The translations under genes were made by a program, and so were the position numbers. From contig NZ_OY782855.1 of NCBI RefSeq assembly GCF_963678425.1, positions 806,001-870,000 of the forward strand: 64,000 nt of DNA, given 5' to 3'. The notes beneath the pieces are model-generated. The model made no database searches. It saw only the letters and a list, made by a program, of their open reading frames with translations, and had not been told where the DNA came from. This DNA is from an uncultured Bacteroides sp. (GTDB lineage: Bacteria; Bacteroidota; Bacteroidia; Bacteroidales; Bacteroidaceae). Position 1 is the first letter of the stretch, and the number at the start of each line of letters is the position of its first letter. Shown one piece after another: positions 43,494-52,104 of this stretch.

Positions 43494-43581
43494 AAATAAA
43501 AATATGACATTCAGATATATAATGCGACACATAGAACAATTAAGGGGAAATACAGAACTTTCAAGCATTAACTTATCTCCT

Positions 43582-43589
43582 CAACTTTG
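43582..43589 (+). promoter_or_regulatory. Possible -7 box for the RND operon
   Basis: CAACTTTG differs from TAnnTTTG only in the first base and lies 39 bp before the adaptor gene. A weak box would fit a promoter that needs the AraC-type activator. Confidence 0.35.
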
Positions 43590-43628
43590 CAAAGAATTTA
43601 GAATCAATAGTATAATAAATTATATGGT

Positions 43629-44657
43629 ATGAAAAAAAGAGAACAGGTATACGTATTGTCGTTGCTATTATTGCTAGTTAGTTGTAAAGGTAAAAAGGAA
43701 GAAGCTAAAGCTGAGGAAGCTATTCCGGTAAAAGTGGAAACAGTATCTATGTCTACTGCTACAGGAGAACATAACTATGTGGGAACCGTTGAAGAAAACA
43801 CAGGTTCGTCTCTGAGCTTTTCTGTGATGGGAACAGTAGAAAAAGTTTTGGTATCGGAAGGACAGAGTGTTTCAAAGGGACAACTGCTTGCTGTTCTCAA
43901 TAAAGCTACATTGATGAATTCATACAATGTTGCAAATTCCTCATTGAAACAAGCTCAGGATGCATACAAACGTTTGACGCAGTTGCATGAGAGTGGTAGT
44001 TTGCCGGAAATTAAGTATGTAGAGATTCAGACTCAACTGCAGCAAGCACAAGCTGAGGAAAGCATTGCGAAAAAAAGTCTGCATGATTGCAGCCTGTATG
44101 CTCCCTTTAGCGGAGTCATTGCAAAGAAATCCATTGATGCGGGAATGAATGTAGTTCCGGGAATAGAATCTCTCAAACTGGTTACCATTGATAAGGTAAA
44201 CGTAAAGGTGTCTGTTCCGGAAAACGAGATTGCACGTGTAAAAAAGGGTGCAACTGCTCAAGTTAACGTGGCAGCGTTGAATCATAAATCATTTGAAGGC
44301 AAGATTGACGAAAAGGGAGTAATTGCCAATCCTCTTTCACATACTTACGAAGTTAAAGTAAAACTGAGTAATCCCCGCCGTGAACTGATGCCAGGAATGG
44401 TTTGTGAAGTATTTATTTCATCGCCCGACCAGCAGCAAGGTGGTATTCTTGTTCCAAACAGTGCCATTCAGATTCTTGATACAGGCGAACGGTTTGTTTG
44501 GCTGGCAAAGAATGGCAAAGCCGAAAGAAGAATCGTAGGAACTGGTGCACTGACCAACCAGGGAGTTGTGGTTACTAGTGGATTGTCATCCGGTGATCAG
44601 GTTATTATTGAAGGAAATCAAAAAGTGAGTGAAGGAATGAAAATTGCAATAAAATGA
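43629..44657 (+). CDS. RND efflux periplasmic adaptor lipoprotein (membrane fusion protein)
   Basis: 342 residues. The lipoprotein signal MKKREQVYVLSLLLLLVSC has Cys at 19. Then come a lipoyl/hairpin section (GTVEKVLVSEGQSVSKGQLLAVL; helical LKQAQDAYKRLTQLHESGSLPEIKYVEIQTQLQQAQAEE), the second lipoyl half (LYAPFSGVIAKKSIDAGMNVVPG), and a beta-barrel and membrane-proximal domain. It links the inner-membrane pump to the outer-membrane channel. Its stop overlaps the pump start by 4 bp (ATGA). First of three genes, divergent from the AraC regulator. Confidence 0.9.
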   Translation: MKKREQVYVLSLLLLLVSCKGKKEEAKAEEAIPVKVETVSMSTATGEHNYVGTVEENTGSSLSFSVMGTVEKVLVSEGQSVSKGQLLAVLNKATLMNSYNVANSSLKQAQDAYKRLTQLHESGSLPEIKYVEIQTQLQQAQAEESIAKKSLHDCSLYAPFSGVIAKKSIDAGMNVVPGIESLKLVTIDKVNVKVSVPENEIARVKKGATAQVNVAALNHKSFEGKIDEKGVIANPLSHTYEVKVKLSNPRRELMPGMVCEVFISSPDQQQGGILVPNSAIQILDTGERFVWLAKNGKAERRIVGTGALTNQGVVVTSGLSSGDQVIIEGNQKVSEGMKIAIK

Positions 44658-47600
44658 GCAAAAGAAAAATAAATATAGTAGAATTGGCCATGAGGCACCG
44701 ACAAATCGTGATTCTGATTGCGTCGTTGCTAGTGATGTTCGGGGTTTATTCACTTACAGTAATGCCCAAACAGGAATTCCCTATTTTCACAATCCGTCAG
44801 GGATTGGTTATCGGTGTTTATCCAGGTGCCACATCGGCTGAAGTGGAGGAACAACTGACCAAGCCTTTGGAAAAATTCATCTTTACTTATAAAGAGGTAA
44901 AGAAGAAAAAAACTTATTCCACCTCTAAAGATGGAATGGTTATCGTTAATGTAGAGCTGAATGACGATGTAAAAAACAAAGATGAGTTCTGGTCTAAATT
45001 CAAACACGGACTAGAAGGGTTCAAAGCACAGCTGCCTTCAGGGGTTATGGCTTTGATGGCTAATGATGACTTTGGTGATACTTCGGCATTGCTTATAACT
45101 CTGGAATCTGAGGACAAGACTTATCGTGAGTTGGAAAAATATCTGGAGGAATTACAGAACAGACTGCGTCGTATTGACGCAGTATCCAATCTTCGCAGTT
45201 ATGGATTGCAGAAAGAACAAATCAGCATTTACATAGAACAGGAAAAGCTGGCTGCTTACGGCATCAGCTCTACCACCCTTGCAGGGAATCTTTTCACTCA
45301 GGGATTTACCTCCATGAGCGGTTCGGTTGACAATAAGAATTTCGTGGCACCTATTCATGTATCGGAAACTTATAAAACGGAAAGAGATGTAGCTGAGCAG
45401 ATTATTTATTCTGATCCTACCGGACATGTTATCCGGTTGAAGGACGTAGCCCGTGTGGTTCGCGAATATCCCGATCCTGATTCTTATATAAAGAATAACG
45501 GAAAGAAATGTATTTTGCTGTCTATGGAGATGCGAACAGGCAATAACATTGTGCAGTTTGGTAAAGATGTAAACGAAGTATTAGAGTCATATCAGAAGGA
45601 ATTACCTAAGAGTGTAAATATGTACAGGATAGCCGACCAGTCGAAAGTAGTTGGAGATTCTGTGTTCAACTTCCTTAAGGAGCTGATGATTGCCATTGGA
45701 GCTGTTATCATTGTTATAATGTGTTTGCTCCCTATGCGTGTTGCCTCCATTGCTGCTTCCACTATTCCTATTTCCATATTCATTTCATTGGGATTGTTTT
45801 ATGCATTTGGAATAGAGCTGAATACGGTAACTCTTGCTGCATTGATTGTAACGCTGGGAATGATTGTGGACAATTCTATTGTTATTATAGATAGTTATCT
45901 GGAACATCTGGATGAAGGAATGTCGCGCTGGCATGCTTCTGTTATGAGTGCCATGAAGTTGTTCAAGTCCATCTTCTCTGCCACGTTGGCTATCAGTATC
46001 ACATTCTTCCCGTTCCTTATTACCACAACGGGAATGTACAATGACTTCCTGAAGGTATTCCCGTGGTCTATCAGTATTATCCTCGGTATATCTTTGTTGG
46101 TAGCTATGTTACTGGTTCCTTATATGCAATATTTCTTTATTACTAAAGGATTAAAGCAAGCCAAAGAAGGAAAGGAAAAGAAGAAAAATATGCTGGACCT
46201 ATTGCAGGAAAAGTATGAAGTGCTGCTTGATAAGTGTTTCAAGCATCCATGGATTACTTTAAGTACTGGAGTTGTCACCGTAGTTGTGGGATGCATACTG
46301 TTCAGCACACTGCCACAACGCCTTATGCCTATTGCCGAACGTAACCAGTTTGCCGTGGAATTCTATTTGCCGAAAGGAACAGCGATAGAGCAAACCGCTG
46401 CTGTGGTAAATAAACTTGAAGGTATCATGAAAAAAGACAAACGAGTGGTCTCTATCACTTCATTTGTTGGCGAGGGATCACCGCGTTTTCACACTTCCTA
46501 CGCTCCCAATATGCCTGGAAGTAATTATGCACAGTATATTGTAAACACTGTTTCGTCCGAAGCTACCGTGGAATTGCTGGATGAGCTGACTGATAAATAT
46601 TCTAATTATTTTCCTAATACCTATGTTCGCTTCAAGCAGCTGGATAATTCTGATGCCAGATCACCTATTGAAGTGAGGCTTAGCGGAGATAGTCTGAAAG
46701 ATTTAAATAAAGCCGGAGAAAAAGTATTGCTTTCATTGAGAAACATGGAAGGATTATCTATGGTAAGACCCAACTTTGAAGAACAAACTCCGGGTGCGAT
46801 GATTCAGATTAATAACGATGAAGCCAATCGTCTTGGTATTACCAAATCTTTTGTAGCAGCAAACATGGCGATGCGTTTCGGATCAGGAATTCCACTTACC
46901 ACTTTGTGGGACGGAGATTACCCCATGCAGGTTAAGCTGAAAGCTGAAAGAAAAACAGATCCTAACTTTGAAGATCTGGGCAATGAATATGTACAGTCTA
47001 TTGTTCCGGGAGTATCTGTGCCTCTTCGCCAGATAGCGAATATAGTTCCCGACTGGACCGAAGGACAGATTGTCCGCAGAAACGGGGTTAGAACTCTTTC
47101 CATCAATGCTGATGTTAAAAGAGGTAAGAACACAACCGCAATGACTGTCAAAGTTGAAAAGAGACTTGAAAACATATCTCTTCCCAAAGGGGTTACTTTA
47201 AGCATGGGAGGTCAGAAGGAATCAGACGGAGAAGCTCTTCCACAAATTATAGGAGCTTTGCTTATCGCCATTGTGATTATCTTCTTCATCTTATTGTTCC
47301 ATTTCAGAAAGATAAATCTGGCATTGCTAATCCTTGTCTCAATGACTCTGACCGTTTTTGGAGCTGCAATAGGTGTACTTGTAATGAAACAAGATGTCAG
47401 TATGACCGGTATTCTTGGCATTGTGAGTCTGATGGGTATCCTCGTAAGAAACGGAATTATCATGCTCGATTATGCAGAAGAGCTGAGAAATAAGCACAAG
47501 CTTCCTGTATACGAGGCAGCTCTTGAAGCAGGGAAGCGACGTATGCGCCCTATCTTCCTCACATCTGCAGCAGCATCAATGGGTGTAATCCCAATGATCA

Positions 47601-47746
47601 TTAGCAACAGTCCGCTATGGGGACCAATGGGAACCGTAATCTGCTTCGGAACACTCATATCAATGGTGTTGGTTGTAACGGTATTGCCAATAGCATACTG
47701 GCTTATTTTCAGAGGAAATAACAAAGGAATTGTATCGCCTGAATAA
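44654..47746 (+). CDS. RND-family efflux pump
   Basis: 1030 residues, with twelve membrane helices split by two large periplasmic loops, as in AcrB/MdtB. Start NIVELAMRHRQIVILIASLLVMFGVYSL; TM4 GMIVDNSIVIIDSYLEHLDEG; TM10 GILVRNGIIMLDYAEEL; RRMRPIFLTSAAASMGVIPM. The proton relay is altered: AcrB has Asp-Asp in TM4 and Lys in TM10, while here it is D406-N407 and R932. Substrates cannot be read from sequence. It is coupled to the adaptor gene by a 4-bp overlap, with the TolC-like gene 109 bp downstream. Confidence 0.92.
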   Translation: MSKRKINIVELAMRHRQIVILIASLLVMFGVYSLTVMPKQEFPIFTIRQGLVIGVYPGATSAEVEEQLTKPLEKFIFTYKEVKKKKTYSTSKDGMVIVNVELNDDVKNKDEFWSKFKHGLEGFKAQLPSGVMALMANDDFGDTSALLITLESEDKTYRELEKYLEELQNRLRRIDAVSNLRSYGLQKEQISIYIEQEKLAAYGISSTTLAGNLFTQGFTSMSGSVDNKNFVAPIHVSETYKTERDVAEQIIYSDPTGHVIRLKDVARVVREYPDPDSYIKNNGKKCILLSMEMRTGNNIVQFGKDVNEVLESYQKELPKSVNMYRIADQSKVVGDSVFNFLKELMIAIGAVIIVIMCLLPMRVASIAASTIPISIFISLGLFYAFGIELNTVTLAALIVTLGMIVDNSIVIIDSYLEHLDEGMSRWHASVMSAMKLFKSIFSATLAISITFFPFLITTTGMYNDFLKVFPWSISIILGISLLVAMLLVPYMQYFFITKGLKQAKEGKEKKKNMLDLLQEKYEVLLDKCFKHPWITLSTGVVTVVVGCILFSTLPQRLMPIAERNQFAVEFYLPKGTAIEQTAAVVNKLEGIMKKDKRVVSITSFVGEGSPRFHTSYAPNMPGSNYAQYIVNTVSSEATVELLDELTDKYSNYFPNTYVRFKQLDNSDARSPIEVRLSGDSLKDLNKAGEKVLLSLRNMEGLSMVRPNFEEQTPGAMIQINNDEANRLGITKSFVAANMAMRFGSGIPLTTLWDGDYPMQVKLKAERKTDPNFEDLGNEYVQSIVPGVSVPLRQIANIVPDWTEGQIVRRNGVRTLSINADVKRGKNTTAMTVKVEKRLENISLPKGVTLSMGGQKESDGEALPQIIGALLIAIVIIFFILLFHFRKINLALLILVSMTLTVFGAAIGVLVMKQDVSMTGILGIVSLMGILVRNGIIMLDYAEELRNKHKLPVYEAALEAGKRRMRPIFLTSAAASMGVIPMIISNSPLWGPMGTVICFGTLISMVLVVTVLPIAYWLIFRGNNKGIVSPE

Positions 47747-47783
47747 TGGTCAGAATTTATTCCTCAATGGATTTTATTTATTG

Positions 47784-47825
47784 AGGAATAAATCAACAAC
47801 CATTGGCGAATAAATAAAAATTATT
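47784..47825. repeat. AT-rich repeat between pump and outer-membrane channel genes
   Basis: GGAATAAATCAACAACCATT-like and GCGAATAAATAAAAATTATT units lie side by side (47784-47803, 47806-47825). They match the consensus of the tandem repeat at 38415-38455. CGAATAA/TTATTCG also forms a small stem. Confidence 0.6.
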
Positions 47826-47855
47826 CGAGTATAAATTTCTAGATAAGATTAATTA

Positions 47856-49127
47856 ATGAAAAAGAAAAATATAGCACTCCTAAGTCTTTTCCTGCTGAGC
47901 GGATTAAGCATCTCTGCTCAAGAGGTGCTCACGCTGGAACAATGCAAGAAACTGGCCTTGGAGAACAACGTAAAAATAAGAAATGCCCGATTGGAACAGA
48001 GCGCTTCCAATGAAACAAAGAAAGAGGCTTTCACAAACTATTTCCCTGTGGTGAGTGCCACAGGAGAAGGATTTAACGCCAATAAAGGAATAATTTCCCT
48101 TGATCTGGCGGGAATGAGCATGTCAATGCTAAAAAATGGAGTTGTTGGCGGGGTAACTGCCACACAGCCTGTCTTTGCCGGCGGAAAAATCGCAAATGGA
48201 AACAAACTGGCTCAGCTTGGCACTGAGGTAAGCGGATATCAGATGAAACTTTCCGAAGATGAAGTATCGGTTACTGCTGAGCAATATTATTGGCAAATTG
48301 TTTCCCTGCAAGAAAAGATGAAGACTATTCAGATAGTTGAGAAGATGCTTGAAAATCTGCACAAGGATGTTACCGCTGCTTACAAAGCCGGAACAACTAA
48401 CAAGAACGATGTATTGAGAGTTGAACTTAAGCAAAACGAAATTGCAAGCAATAAGCTGAAAGTGGAAAATGGTCTTTCTATCTCAAAACTAGCCTTATGC
48501 CAGTATATGGGTATTGCATCAAAAGATTTTGTTACGGACACAGCTGCTTTCAGTTCTTTGGCATCTCCGCTGGAATATAAAGTAAACCACGAAGAGACAT
48601 TGCGTAACCGTACTGAATATAAATTGCTGGATAAGAATGTAGAGGCCAATCGACTTCAGACAAAAATGAAAATCGGAGAATATATGCCTCAGGTTGCAGT
48701 TGGTGCGGGATATATGTATAATTATTTAATGGATAAAAATAGTAGCTTCGGCATTCTTTATGCCACAGTTTCGGTACCAATATCCGGATGGTGGGGCGGT
48801 TCTCATGCCATAAAAAAGCAAAAGCTGAATGAGAAAATGGCCGAGAATACTAAGCAAAACAATAGCGAATTGCTTATTATTCAGATGCAACAGCTGTGGA
48901 ATGAGCTGGAAGAGGCATATAAACAAGTTAATCTGGCAGAGAAATCTGTGCAGTCATCTTCTGAGAACCTTCGGTTGAATACAGATTTCTACAAAGCCGG
49001 AACTGTTGCTTTAAATGATTTACTGGATGCTGAGACTCTTTTACAGCAAAGCAGGGATCAGAATACCGAAGCAAGGGTAAATTACCTGGTGAAGAAAACC
49101 AAGTATCTACAAGCAACTGGAAGATAA
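47856..49127 (+). CDS. TolC-like outer membrane efflux protein
   Basis: 423 residues. A signal peptide (KKKNIALLSLFLLSGLSISAQE) precedes two tandem outer-membrane-efflux repeats: LEQCKKLALENNVKIRNARLEQ near the start, and the long helices QNNSELLIIQMQQLWNELEEAYKQVNLAEKSVQSSSENLRLN and YKAGTVALNDLLDAETLLQQSRDQ near the end. It forms the trimeric channel for the RND pump. The 109-bp gap to the pump gene contains AT repeats but no clear promoter. A terminator follows at 49223-49261. Confidence 0.9.
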   Translation: MKKKNIALLSLFLLSGLSISAQEVLTLEQCKKLALENNVKIRNARLEQSASNETKKEAFTNYFPVVSATGEGFNANKGIISLDLAGMSMSMLKNGVVGGVTATQPVFAGGKIANGNKLAQLGTEVSGYQMKLSEDEVSVTAEQYYWQIVSLQEKMKTIQIVEKMLENLHKDVTAAYKAGTTNKNDVLRVELKQNEIASNKLKVENGLSISKLALCQYMGIASKDFVTDTAAFSSLASPLEYKVNHEETLRNRTEYKLLDKNVEANRLQTKMKIGEYMPQVAVGAGYMYNYLMDKNSSFGILYATVSVPISGWWGGSHAIKKQKLNEKMAENTKQNNSELLIIQMQQLWNELEEAYKQVNLAEKSVQSSSENLRLNTDFYKAGTVALNDLLDAETLLQQSRDQNTEARVNYLVKKTKYLQATGR

Positions 49128-49222
49128 ATCCTTTCAGCTTATATTGTAAAGGTGGTCTGACAAAAACAAAGTTCCACTTCTAGAATAGATTTTTACTTTG
49201 AACCTTAATAAGGATAAAAAAT

Positions 49223-49261
49223 AAATGAGAGTGCCAAATAATTCTTTGAGCACTCTTATTT
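49223..49261 (+). terminator. Terminator of the RND efflux operon
   Basis: AAATGAGAGTGC (49223-49234) pairs with GCACTCTTATTT (49250-49261) with one G-U pair and a 15-nt loop, T-rich at the end. Confidence 0.7.
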
Positions 49262-49265
49262 GTTT

Positions 49266-49704
49266 TACCCACTTCCCTCCCATCAAGAAACTAACTGAAT
49301 TCTTTCGTATAAATTAAATATTTTATAAATTCAGCTAACCTGCTTATCTGTATGTAAAGTTGAATTCAATAAATACGAACTTTAACTATAACATAATCAA
49401 TATATAACCACTAGTCTAAACATTGGACGGTTTATTATCCAAAAACAGAAAAACATAAGGTCGTTTTGGAGGGGGAAACAGAGTGCCTCCTTCTGAAACG
49501 CCATGATAGCAGAGGTGCCAAATTTTATACCAGGACATATAAAAGAAGTTTTCTAGAAAGTTTGTCACCACACTATAAATAATATATACAATCAAACAGA
49601 TTAGCCACATAGACATTATCTATTCAACAGTTAACTATTTCATATTTCTGATTGTATGTAAGAACCAATTTAGCTTCCGATAGTAGAAAAGAGACAGAAT
49701 GCAG
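49266..49704. other. Intergenic region left of the insertion sequence, no gene seen
   Basis: About 440 bp with no convincing frame. A 66-codon frame on the minus strand has no family signature. The interval was contiguous with 51128-51223 before the insertion. Confidence 0.45.
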
Positions 49705-49751
49705 AGAAAGATGGCTCACCCGATAATTAGTGGGGTAATAAGATAAAATGT

Positions 49752-49759
49752 TATCTTTG
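49752..49759 (+). promoter_or_regulatory. -7 box of the insertion sequence
   Basis: TATCTTTG fits TAnnTTTG and ends 4 bp before the ATG of the first ORF, so the transposase transcript would be nearly leaderless. Confidence 0.5.
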
Positions 49760-49763
49760 TCGT

Positions 49764-50147
49764 ATGGAAAAGGACGTTTTATTATCATTAGTAAGTTTGA
49801 TGCTTCCCGAAAACATCTTATCAAGGTTTAGTATCGTAAATGTAGAAAAGAGTTCAGATGCAATACTTATTTATTTGGACGAGAAAATAGATGCTAAATA
49901 TGCTTCGAATGATTTCTTTGAATCCAAAGGCTTCCTGAATCCTGTCACCATCAGAGATTTTCCTCTTCGTGACAAAGCTGTTGATTTGGTTGTTCGTCGC
50001 CGCCGTTGGATTAATCGGCAAACAAATGAAAGTTTTACAGCTCCTTATGATGAGTTTAAAGCCGAAGGTACCCGCTATTCGAAAGAATTTGCGGCTTTTT
50101 TAAAAGAGGTGTATGGAGACGAGACCTACGAGCTCCCGTTCGCTTGA
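49764..50147 (+). CDS. ISAon1-type transposase N-terminal region protein
   Basis: 127 residues. It starts MEKDVLLSLVSLMLPENILSRF and contains a basic segment DKAVDLVVRRRRWINRQTNESF, as expected for the separate N-terminal DNA-binding part of ISAon1-like transposases. The last 35 bp overlap the next ORF, which lies in the +1 frame. There is no catalytic residue set here. It probably binds the terminal repeats with the DDE protein. Confidence 0.8.
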   Translation: MEKDVLLSLVSLMLPENILSRFSIVNVEKSSDAILIYLDEKIDAKYASNDFFESKGFLNPVTIRDFPLRDKAVDLVVRRRRWINRQTNESFTAPYDEFKAEGTRYSKEFAAFLKEVYGDETYELPFA

Positions 50148-51096
50148 TGCTTATTATCATATAAACGGGGATACGTTTGAAAAACAGTATAAAGAAGTCC
50201 TGAGTGGCTATCGTCGATGGAATGAATATTCTCATGCGGATGAGTGGCTTATATTCCCGGATAATGTTGGTAAACGGCTTTGCATTGATGAGACATCCAT
50301 AAGTGACGGCGAGCTTTATACCATAGTCTCCAACCCAGAAGCGCGTGGGAGAAAAGGGTCACTGGTAGCTTTGGTTAAAGGTGTTTCCTCAAATGATGTA
50401 ATCGATACTTTAAAACTTATACCTGAAGATAAACGATCTGTCGTGGAAGAAGTTACAATGGACCTATCCAATAGCATGAATCTTATAATCCGAAGATGTT
50501 TTCCCAAAGCCAAGCGTACAATTGATCGTTTCCATGTTCAAAAGTTGGCATGTGATGCATTACAGGAAATGAGAATAGCACATCGTTGGGATGCCATTCA
50601 AGCCGATACGGATGCAAAAGAAGAAGCTAAGGAAAAAGGAGAAGATTATCAGCCAACCACATTTGCAAACGGTGATACGCAAAAACAATTGTTGGCAAGG
50701 AGTCGATATTTACTGTTCAAATCCATGGACAAATGGACGGAAAGCCAAAAGGAAAGAGCGGCAATATTGTTTGATATCTATCCCGATATAAAAGAAGCTT
50801 ATTCTCTAACGCACTCACTGAGAATGATATTCAACAAGAACACGGTGAAGGATGCCGCCAGGATGTCACTTGCACGTTGGTATGACAAAGTGGACAACTC
50901 TGGCTTTAAAAGCTTTAATGTCATAGCAGGAACATTGTACGAACATTACGACGAGGTATTGAACTTCTTTACAAACAGGGCTACCAATGCGTTTGCAGAA
51001 TCTTTTAATGCAAAGATCAAACAATTTAGGGCACAGCTTAGAGGAGTGATTGATATAAAGTTTTTCTTCTTTAGATTGAGTAAGCTTTATGCCTAG
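50113..51096 (+). CDS. DDE transposase, ISL3 family
   Basis: 327 residues. The catalytic triad is probably D59 (LCIDETS), D117 (VTMDLSNSM) and E296 (TNAFAESFNAKIK), with the ISL3 marks TIDRFHVQKLACDALQEMR and AESFNAKIKQFRAQLRGV. The ATG at 50113 has an AGAGG 4 bp upstream, and the frame is closed by TAA at 50101, so it is probably made by its own initiation within the first ORF, or by a +1 shift in the overlap. A T6 stretch at 50096-50101 is close to this point. Its stop at 51094-51096 directly abuts the right terminal repeat. Confidence 0.88.
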   Translation: METRPTSSRSLDAYYHINGDTFEKQYKEVLSGYRRWNEYSHADEWLIFPDNVGKRLCIDETSISDGELYTIVSNPEARGRKGSLVALVKGVSSNDVIDTLKLIPEDKRSVVEEVTMDLSNSMNLIIRRCFPKAKRTIDRFHVQKLACDALQEMRIAHRWDAIQADTDAKEEAKEKGEDYQPTTFANGDTQKQLLARSRYLLFKSMDKWTESQKERAAILFDIYPDIKEAYSLTHSLRMIFNKNTVKDAARMSLARWYDKVDNSGFKSFNVIAGTLYEHYDEVLNFFTNRATNAFAESFNAKIKQFRAQLRGVIDIKFFFFRLSKLYA

Positions 51097-51161
51097 CCCC
51101 ACTAAATATCGGGTGAGCCAGAAAGATTGATGTTACTCATTCAGCATGCTAGCAAAAAAAC

Positions 51162-51197
51162 AGCCTTTAATCAGCATTTTAATACTGAATAAAGGCT
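51162..51197 (-). terminator. ATP synthase operon terminator
   Basis: AGCCTTTAATCAG (51162-51174) and CTGAATAAAGGCT (51185-51197) pair with one mismatch; on the minus strand GTTTTTTTGC follows. Confidence 0.8.
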
Positions 51198-51223
51198 ATT
51201 CCTATAAAGCTATATTTAAATAT

Positions 51224-52096
51224 CTACTTAAACGAACCTCCGATAATATCAAGCAGCTCATTTGTAATGGCCTGTTGACGGGATTTATTGTACAAAACAG
51301 TCAAATCCTGAATTATTTCATTCGCATTATCAGTAGCAATCTGCATAGCCATTGTACGCGCAGCGTGTTCTGATGCATTTGAGTCAAGCAATGCTGTATA
51401 CAATCTCAAACCGAGAACCTGCGGTACCAAAGTGGCAAGCAAATCAGCTTCTGAAGGCTCAAAGATATAATCCAGCGCCCAATGATTCTCATTTGACTTT
51501 TCAACGGGTGGTAATTCTACAGGCAAATAAGTTTCACGAGTCAGTATTTGTGAAGCCGTGTTCTTAAAGTGATGATAAAGCAATTCTACTTTATCAATCT
51601 CTTTATCAACAAACATCTTCATTAATTTCTGAACCAGATCAAATGTTTCCTGATAGGACGGTTTATCAGCCATCTGCAAAAACTCTCCTGCAACGTTGAA
51701 GCCCTCTTTTTTTGCTTCATGAGCAATTTTCTTGCCTACAGCATAAACCAGAATATTTTCCTTACCAATTGAAGATTCATACCCTTCCACCATCAGATTT
51801 AACTGACGCGCTACGTTGGCATTATATGCCCCGCAAAGAGAGGAGTTGGATGAAAATGCAACAATTGCCACCCGTTTTACCGGACGTACCTCCATATAAG
51901 GTGATTGAATATCGGCTTCATTTGAGAGGAAAGCCGTTAGCATGGCATGCAGCTTCTTCTCGTAAGGAAGCATATTCGTGATAGAATTCTGCGCACGGTG
52001 CAGCTTGGCTGAAGCCACCATTTTCATGGCAGACGTAATCTTCCTGGTGCTGTTGACCGATGCTATTCTTCCTTTTACTTCTTTTAGTGATGCCAT
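51224..52096 (-). CDS. atpG: ATP synthase F1 gamma subunit
   Basis: 290 residues, normal length. Long N- and C-terminal helices of the rotor shaft are seen: LKEVKGRIASVNSTRKITSAMKMVASAKLHRAQ at the start and AARTMAMQIATDNANEIIQDLTVLYNKSRQQAITNELLDIIGG at the end. It couples proton flow in Fo to the catalytic sites. Last gene of the nine-gene operon, 8 bp after atpA, directly before the terminator. Confidence 0.95.
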   Translation of the reverse strand: MASLKEVKGRIASVNSTRKITSAMKMVASAKLHRAQNSITNMLPYEKKLHAMLTAFLSNEADIQSPYMEVRPVKRVAIVAFSSNSSLCGAYNANVARQLNLMVEGYESSIGKENILVYAVGKKIAHEAKKEGFNVAGEFLQMADKPSYQETFDLVQKLMKMFVDKEIDKVELLYHHFKNTASQILTRETYLPVELPPVEKSNENHWALDYIFEPSEADLLATLVPQVLGLRLYTALLDSNASEHAARTMAMQIATDNANEIIQDLTVLYNKSRQQAITNELLDIIGGSFK

Positions 52097-52104
52097 ATTA
52101 CCTC

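Larger units (their letters stand above)
49713..51119 (+). mobile_element. ISL3-family (ISAon1-like) insertion sequence, 1407 bp, apparently intact
   Basis: Terminal inverted repeats of 23 bp begin GGCTCACCCGATA; left 49713-49735 and right 51097-51119 match at 22 of 23 positions. They are flanked by a perfect 8-bp target duplication AGAAAGAT (49705-49712 and 51120-51127); 8 bp is the size typical of ISL3. Inside are a small N-terminal ORF and a DDE transposase ORF whose stop codon touches the right repeat. Both ORFs look whole. The element lies between the efflux operon and the ATP synthase terminator and breaks no gene. The exact target duplication suggests a recent insertion. Confidence 0.93.

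Noticed and set aside
49705..51127. Composite transposon or cargo gene
   Set aside because: Only the two transposase ORFs lie between the terminal repeats, and there is a single element.
51285..51305. A TTGTACAAAAC motif inside atpG, as another member of the TGTACA family
   Set aside because: A single hexamer inside a conserved coding region without an inverted partner; likely chance.
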